Shown here: positions 16,014 through 20,614 of the stretch, in pieces
Layout: each line of letters starts with the position of its first letter
How positions within the stretch are numbered: the first letter of the stretch is position 1
NCBI GenBank assembly: GCA_019084405.1
Contig: JAHRFX010000085.1
Coordinates: 1 to 20,614 of the forward strand
Origin: Methanobacterium sp.
Lineage (GTDB): Archaea > Methanobacteriota > Methanobacteria > Methanobacteriales > Methanobacteriaceae
Direction of reading: 5' to 3'
Length of the DNA: 20,614 nt
The notes under the pieces: generated by a model
The model's database searches: none
The model's input: only the letters and a program-made list of their open reading frames with translations
What the model was told of the DNA's origin: nothing
Made by a program: the position numbers and the translations under genes

Positions 16014-16178
16014 GTAGAGGGCATTATCCATTATTATTAATATGGACTTTTATACAAGTACATATATCACTTCCTTAATAAAACCTATATATTATTTTAA
16101 TTGCTGGATGAGCTAAAAAACAGGCTTTGGAAATATTGTGTTTCTAAAAAATTCCAGAGTATTAAATTTAGACTAATG

Positions 16179-16187
16179 TATATAAAA
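16179..16187 (+). promoter_or_regulatory. TATA box candidate for valS
   Basis: TATATAAAA is the best archaeal TATA match upstream of valS, 137 nt before the ATG. Transcription would start near 16212 and leave a leader of about 110 nt. Confidence 0.5.
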
Positions 16188-16323
16188 TAGGTTATAAATC
16201 GTTACTGCTTTAAATCAAATCAGGTTTCTAAATTTTACCTGTAAAGTTAGACCCTGGTTCAAAATCCCTTGATGAGATAATTATTCAAAATAAACATTAC
16301 CTAAAACATAACAGGAGAGACAT

Positions 16324-18978
16324 ATGACAGCAGATAACATTCCAAAAGATTATGATCATAAAAAAGAATCAATTTGGCAGGAAAAATGGCAGGAAAATCA
16401 ACTTTACCATTTTATTGGTGATGGTACCCGACCTCGTTATATAATTGATACTCCTCCTCCTTATCCTACTGGATCTATACATATTGGTCACGTACTTAAC
16501 TGGGTATTCATGGATATAATTGCCCGTTACAAGCGTATGAATGGGTTTGATGTTTTGTTTCCCCAGGGATGGGATTGTCATGGTCTTCCCACCGAGGTTA
16601 AAGTTGAAGAAACCCATTCCATTAAGAAAAATGATGTTTCCCGGGAAGATTTTAGAAAGATGTGTATTGACCTGACCAGTGATAACATCGCCACCATGAA
16701 AAGTCAGATGCAGAGCATGGGTTTTTCCCAGGACTGGAACCGGGAATACATCACCATGACCCCGGAATACATGAAAAAGACCCAGCTTTCTTTTTTAAAG
16801 ATGAAGGAGCAGGGGTTAATCTATCAGGGGATACATCCAGTAAACTGGTGTCCTCGATGTGAAACTGCTATTGCCTTTGCGGAAGTGGAATATAATGAAA
16901 ATGAAACCTTCTTAAATTTTCTTGAATTTCCTTCAGAAGAGGCAGATAAAGGGGTTATGATTGCCACCACCCGTCCTGAACTTCTATCTGCTTGTGTAGC
17001 AGTGGTAGTACATCCTGAAGATGATCGATATCTGGAATTAAAAGGTAAAAAGGTCCAGGTCCCGATTTTTGGACAGAAAGTTGAGATAATCGCTGATAGC
17101 GAAGTTGATCCAGAATTTGGTACTGGTGCAGTTATGATCTGTACTTTTGGGGATAAAACTGATGTTTCATGGGTTAATAGATATGGTCTGAACATCATTG
17201 AAGCCATTGATGAACAGGGTATTATGACTTCTGCTGCGGGGAAATATGAGGGATTAACTCTTTCTCAATGCAAGGAAAAAACAGTAAAAGACCTGGAAAA
17301 ACAGGGATGTCTCATTAAAAAGGAAAAGGTGGAGCAGAACGTAGGTCAGTGCTGGAGATGCAAATCACCAATTGAAATCCTGGTTAAAAAACAATGGTTT
17401 GTAGCAGTAAAAAAACTGGTTCATCAGGTGGAAGAAGCAGCAGATGCCATGGCTTGGATACCCGAACATATGAAAACCAGATTACTTAACTGGACTGGAT
17501 CCATGGATTGGGACTGGTGCATATCCCGTCAAAGGATATTTGCCACACCCATCCCAGTATGGTACTGTACCGATTGTAGTGAAGTCCATGTGGCTACTCC
17601 TGAAATGATACCGGTGGACCCCACCCAGGTAAACCCTCCCTGGAAATGCCAGTGTGGAGGAAGCACATTCCAGGCAGAAGAGGATGTTCTTGATACCTGG
17701 ATGGACAGTTCCATATCCCCTCTGGTAATAGCTGGCTGGCCAGATGAACAATTCAAAAATTATTTTCCGGCAGATTTACGCCCCCAGGGTCACGATATTA
17801 TTCGTACATGGGCTTTTTATACCACCCTCCGGAGTAAAGCCCTTACCGGTATGGAACCATTCCATCAAATAGTCATAAATGGAATGGTCTTTGGGGAAGA
17901 TGGACATAAAATGAGTAAATCCAGGGGTAATGTCATATCACCAGAATCAGTACTGGAAGATTACGGTGCAGATGCGCTTCGGCTCTGGGCTTCCAATAGT
18001 GTGCCTGGCTCAGATGTTCCCTTTGCCTGGAAAGATGTTAAATATGGTTACAAATTCTTAAGAAAATTCTGGAACGCCTTCCGCTTTATAAGCATGCATA
18101 TTTTTGAATTCAAAACTCCAGATATGGACAGCGCTAATTTAAAACCCATGGATCGCTGGATTCTTTCCAAATTGAATAGACTGGTAGAAGACGTAAGCTC
18201 TTCCATGGTACAGTACAATTTTGCCCAGATAATTAACCCTATTCAACGCTTCATATGGCATGATTTCTGCGATGAGTATATAGAGGCAGTTAAATACAGG
18301 CTTTACAATGATGATAATGATCTAAAATCCAAAGAAGCCGCCCAGTATACTTTAAAAACAGTGATTGAAACTTCCCTAAAATTATTAGCACCAATAACTC
18401 CTCATTTTTCTGATGAAGTATATCAACACCTTAGATCTGATAAAAGCATCCATCAGATGGAATGGCCAGTAGTAAATGTAGATCTAATCGATTCCCTGGT
18501 GGAAGATACTGGAGATTTAGGGGTGGAAATAATTGGAGAGTTAAGAAGATTTAAATCATCTAAAGGAATGCCTTTGAATGCCACCATAAAAGAAACCAAT
18601 ATTTACACCTCTTCTTCGGCTATGGTTTCCACTATAAAACCACTCATAGATGATATTAAAGGGACCATACGTATTTCAAACTTGAATCTGGATAGTGGCA
18701 AATTGGATATTCAGGAAAAAGTGGTTGAAATCACCCCCTTAATGAATAAAATCGGGCCTGAATTCAAAGGCGATGCTCCTAAAATTTTATCTTATATACA
18801 GTCTCAGGACCCGCAGGATATATTATTGACTCTGGAAAAAGAGGGCAAAATAACCATTGAAGGTCATGAAATTAATGAAGAATACATTTCCATGAAAAAA
18901 GAAGCAGTAGGTAAAAGTGGGGAGAAGGTGGATATCTTACACCTCAACCATGATATCGTGATTGAAATAATGGTTTAA
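16324..18978 (+). CDS. valS: Valyl-tRNA synthetase
   Basis: Class I synthetase that charges tRNA-Val in the cytoplasm. The 884 residues fit archaeal ValS and are too few for IleRS, the nearest alternative. The start region PKDYDHKK and PPPYPTGSIHIGH (44-56, with the HIGH box at 53-56) are typical. The CP1 editing domain follows, with zinc-type pairs NWCPRC and GQCWRC and a further WYCTDC...CQCGG element. The KMSKS loop is exact at 529-533 (GHKMSKSRGN). The anticodon-binding helical domain occupies about 600-720, with a short C-terminal extension. AGGAGA at 16313-16318 supports the ATG. aroA follows in the same direction after 92 nt. Confidence 0.96.
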   Translation: MTADNIPKDYDHKKESIWQEKWQENQLYHFIGDGTRPRYIIDTPPPYPTGSIHIGHVLNWVFMDIIARYKRMNGFDVLFPQGWDCHGLPTEVKVEETHSIKKNDVSREDFRKMCIDLTSDNIATMKSQMQSMGFSQDWNREYITMTPEYMKKTQLSFLKMKEQGLIYQGIHPVNWCPRCETAIAFAEVEYNENETFLNFLEFPSEEADKGVMIATTRPELLSACVAVVVHPEDDRYLELKGKKVQVPIFGQKVEIIADSEVDPEFGTGAVMICTFGDKTDVSWVNRYGLNIIEAIDEQGIMTSAAGKYEGLTLSQCKEKTVKDLEKQGCLIKKEKVEQNVGQCWRCKSPIEILVKKQWFVAVKKLVHQVEEAADAMAWIPEHMKTRLLNWTGSMDWDWCISRQRIFATPIPVWYCTDCSEVHVATPEMIPVDPTQVNPPWKCQCGGSTFQAEEDVLDTWMDSSISPLVIAGWPDEQFKNYFPADLRPQGHDIIRTWAFYTTLRSKALTGMEPFHQIVINGMVFGEDGHKMSKSRGNVISPESVLEDYGADALRLWASNSVPGSDVPFAWKDVKYGYKFLRKFWNAFRFISMHIFEFKTPDMDSANLKPMDRWILSKLNRLVEDVSSSMVQYNFAQIINPIQRFIWHDFCDEYIEAVKYRLYNDDNDLKSKEAAQYTLKTVIETSLKLLAPITPHFSDEVYQHLRSDKSIHQMEWPVVNVDLIDSLVEDTGDLGVEIIGELRRFKSSKGMPLNATIKETNIYTSSSAMVSTIKPLIDDIKGTIRISNLNLDSGKLDIQEKVVEITPLMNKIGPEFKGDAPKILSYIQSQDPQDILLTLEKEGKITIEGHEINEEYISMKKEAVGKSGEKVDILHLNHDIVIEIMV

Positions 18979-19070
18979 TAATATTCAAATCTTTTAGCGG
19001 GCTTATTAAAATCCCTATCTTGCCCGATATAGGTACTTTAAAATCATAAAAATTCGATTCAGGTGATTCC

Positions 19071-20345
19071 ATGAAGCTTATAGTTGAAAAATCTCAAAAT
19101 ATAGCAGGGGAAATTAAGGCACCACCTTCCAAAAGCTATACTCATCGTGCCATTATCATATCTGCATTAGCAACAGGAAATTCCTTATTAAAATATCCTT
19201 TAAAATCAGAGGATACTGTGGCATCTCTGGAATCCTGCCGTTTAATGGGGTGTTCTATAAGGGAACATGGTGAACACTGGCTGGTGGAGGGTAGTTCTGG
19301 AAACTTAAAAACCCCTTCTGATGTGCTGGATGTTAAAAATTCAGGTACCACCCTACGTATGATGACATCTGTTGCTGCCTTAGCACCGAATTACACGGTT
19401 TTCACCGGGGATGATTCTTTGAGAAACAGGCCCATGCAGGATCTTTTAGATGCCCTGCAAGGCTTGGGAGTGGATGCTTATTCCACCAGGAGTAATGGAA
19501 AACCACCAATTGTAGTGGGGGGAGGTTTTAAAGGCGGTTCAACTTCCATCAGGGGAAATGTTAGCTCTCAATTTATTTCATCACTACTCATTGCCGGGGC
19601 CCTATCCCGGGAGGGACTGGCACTTAAAGTCGAAGGTGATTTCATATCCCGGCCCTATGTGGATATGACTCTGGATGTAATGGATAAATTTGGGGTTAAA
19701 GTGGAATACGATGAAAAAGATAGCTACTTCCAGGTGGATCCCCAGACCTATCAAGGCACAGATTATACCGTAGAAGGGGACTACTCCTCTGCTTCTTATC
19801 TTATAGCTGCTGCATCTATTTTAGAAGGTGATTTAACCATTCAAAATTTGTTTAAAGAGTCTAAACAGGGCGATAAATTGATACTGGATATAGTCCAGGA
19901 AATGGGGGCGGCTATCCGGACCAGAAAAGATGAAGTGAAGGTAGAAGGCAGTGGTGAACTCCAGGGCATTGATGTTAACCTTAATCATGCCCCTGATCTT
20001 TTACCTACTGTTGCTGCACTGGGGGCTGTGGCTAAGGGAATAACAACTATTAGTGGGGTTGAACATGCCCGATTAAAGGAAACAGATCGTATAAGTACCT
20101 GTACACAAGAATTATCCAAATTGGGAGTGGAAGTCCAGGAGAAAAAAGATGGTATGGTTATTAAAGGCGGAGTTAATCCAGGGGTGGTTAAATCTCATGG
20201 GGACCATCGCCTGGTTATGGCTTTAAGTTTAGTGGGACTCAAAGTAGGAATAACAATTGAAAATGCAGGGGTATATGATGTTTCCTTTCCAGATTTTCCC
20301 AAAACCATGTCCCGTTTAGGGACCCGTATGAAATTAAGGGGCTAA
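19071..20345 (+). CDS. aroA: 3-phosphoshikimate 1-carboxyvinyltransferase (EPSP synthase)
   Basis: Transfers the enolpyruvyl group of PEP to shikimate 3-phosphate, the sixth shikimate-pathway step, in the cytoplasm. The 424-residue protein has the two-domain pattern of the family: PPSKSYTHRA (18-27) with K21, S22 and R26; NSGTTLRMM (90-98); RGNVSSQFIS (161-170); SRPYVDMTLD (193-202); DLLPTVAALGA around 313; LKETDRI; and HGDHRLVMAL near the end. AGGTGATT precedes the ATG. The equivalent of E. coli Pro101 is Met97, while Gly96 and Thr97 are kept (Gly92, Thr93). Probably co-transcribed with valS. The stop codon lies within a terminator-like hairpin. Confidence 0.97.
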   Translation: MKLIVEKSQNIAGEIKAPPSKSYTHRAIIISALATGNSLLKYPLKSEDTVASLESCRLMGCSIREHGEHWLVEGSSGNLKTPSDVLDVKNSGTTLRMMTSVAALAPNYTVFTGDDSLRNRPMQDLLDALQGLGVDAYSTRSNGKPPIVVGGGFKGGSTSIRGNVSSQFISSLLIAGALSREGLALKVEGDFISRPYVDMTLDVMDKFGVKVEYDEKDSYFQVDPQTYQGTDYTVEGDYSSASYLIAAASILEGDLTIQNLFKESKQGDKLILDIVQEMGAAIRTRKDEVKVEGSGELQGIDVNLNHAPDLLPTVAALGAVAKGITTISGVEHARLKETDRISTCTQELSKLGVEVQEKKDGMVIKGGVNPGVVKSHGDHRLVMALSLVGLKVGITIENAGVYDVSFPDFPKTMSRLGTRMKLRG

Positions 20346-20355
20346 TTTTTTAGCC
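20340..20355 (+). terminator. Hairpin overlapping the aroA stop codon
   Basis: GGCTAA (20340-20345) pairs perfectly with TTAGCC (20350-20355) around TTTT; the TAA stop is the end of the left arm. No long T-run follows directly, so it may act as an RNA 3'-end stabiliser rather than a full terminator. Confidence 0.45.
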
Positions 20356-20614
20356 ACAGTGGTAATCAATAAAAAACTACACTCCTTTAACTCAGATTAA
20401 TAAATTAAGTGGAATTAAAGCAAAAATTATATAATCTCTGACCTTCATCATATTGGCACAGTAGATTTTTCTAGTGATTGATTTTATGAGTCTTATTTTT
20501 TAGGATAATGATATTGAGGGTGAAATAATATAAAATCGCTGGAAAACTCATAATAAAAAGTTCATCGTTTTTCAAAAAGCATATAAATCATGAAAAAAGA
20601 AATAAAAATCAAGA
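20346..20614. other. A/T-rich 3' spacer, no gene seen
   Basis: No open frame of useful length. An ATG at 20592 opens a frame that runs off the window after eight codons and has no ribosome binding site, so it is not called. GAGGGTG near 20516 resembles a binding site but has no start codon at the right distance. Confidence 0.4.

Larger units (their letters stand above)
15932..16323. other. Divergent control region between the pheT operon and valS
   Basis: A 392-bp spacer without a credible gene. It holds a candidate TATA box for the minus-strand operon (AATAAAATA at 15976-15984), an 18-bp palindrome at 15996-16013, an imperfect inverted repeat TCCAT/ATGGA at 16027-16046, a TATA box for valS at 16179-16187, and a short inverted repeat CAGGT/ACCTG at 16221-16241 in the presumed valS leader. 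The valS leader would be about 110 nt, long for this window. Confidence 0.5.

Noticed and set aside
16246..16270. T-arm-like sequence (CCCTGGTTCAAAATCCC) upstream of valS
   Set aside because: The flanking arms do not pair as a 5-bp T-stem, and no acceptor or anticodon stem can be found around it, so it is not a tRNA or tRNA remnant.
16268..16278. TTGATGAG resembling a C box of a C/D guide RNA
   Set aside because: No D box CTGA follows at a suitable distance and no terminal stem is visible.
17482..17751. Open frames on the opposite strand within valS, and similar ones inside prs, hypB, metE, mch and pheT
   Set aside because: They are antisense or out-of-frame shadows of well-supported genes, with no family resemblance or binding sites.
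18998..19026. CGGGC/GCCCG inverted repeat between valS and aroA
   Set aside because: Only 5 bp with a 19-nt loop and no T-run; too weak for a terminator or riboswitch claim.
20425..20460. Minus-strand ATGATGA resembling a C box near the window end
   Set aside because: No D or D' box at the correct spacing on that strand.

Overview
The window looks like core chromosome of a hydrogenotrophic methanogenic archaeon of the order Methanobacteriales, probably Methanobacterium or a close relative. Four things point there: an Mch (methenyl-tetrahydromethanopterin cyclohydrolase) gene, the methanogen-restricted pair DUF1890/DUF1894, archaeal forms of PheT, ValS, HypA/HypB and the short single-domain methionine synthase, and AT-rich DNA with archaeal TATA boxes, GGTGA-type ribosome binding sites and T-run terminators. 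No IS element, integrase, phage gene, CRISPR array or rRNA is visible.

Layout. 1-233 is low-complexity A/T sequence including a run of 22 T. 234-1091 (-) is PRPP synthetase, divergent from hypA-hypB and a DUF354 glycosyltransferase-like gene (1360-3498, +). A tRNA-Ala(GGC) lies on the minus strand at 3640-3712, followed by a GNAT acetyltransferase and a polytopic membrane protein (+). 5721-6487 holds the DUF1890-DUF1894 pair. 6753-9396 is a one-carbon block: methionine synthase, thymidylate synthase (13-nt overlap) and mch, closed by a clear terminator. A GxG-repeat lipoprotein (-) and a DUF362/ferredoxin protein (+) are divergent at about 10.3 kb. 11697-13091 (-) is a run of three membrane-protein genes, two of which each carry a single extra base. 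A YjbQ-family gene (+) converges on pheT and an upstream histidine-rich membrane protein (-). valS and aroA (+) close the window.

How it fits together. Most genes are housekeeping: PRPP, Ni-hydrogenase maturation, H4MPT one-carbon metabolism and its use for methionine and dTMP, two aminoacyl-tRNA synthetases, one tRNA, and the shikimate pathway. Accessory character is confined to about 9.5-13.1 kb. I did not find a convincing new multi-gene system. The observations most worth checking are an 18-bp perfect palindrome in the divergent pheT-operon/valS promoter region, the two adjacent frameshifted membrane-protein genes, terminator hairpins that contain the stop codon of the gene they end, and several conserved proteins of unknown function.
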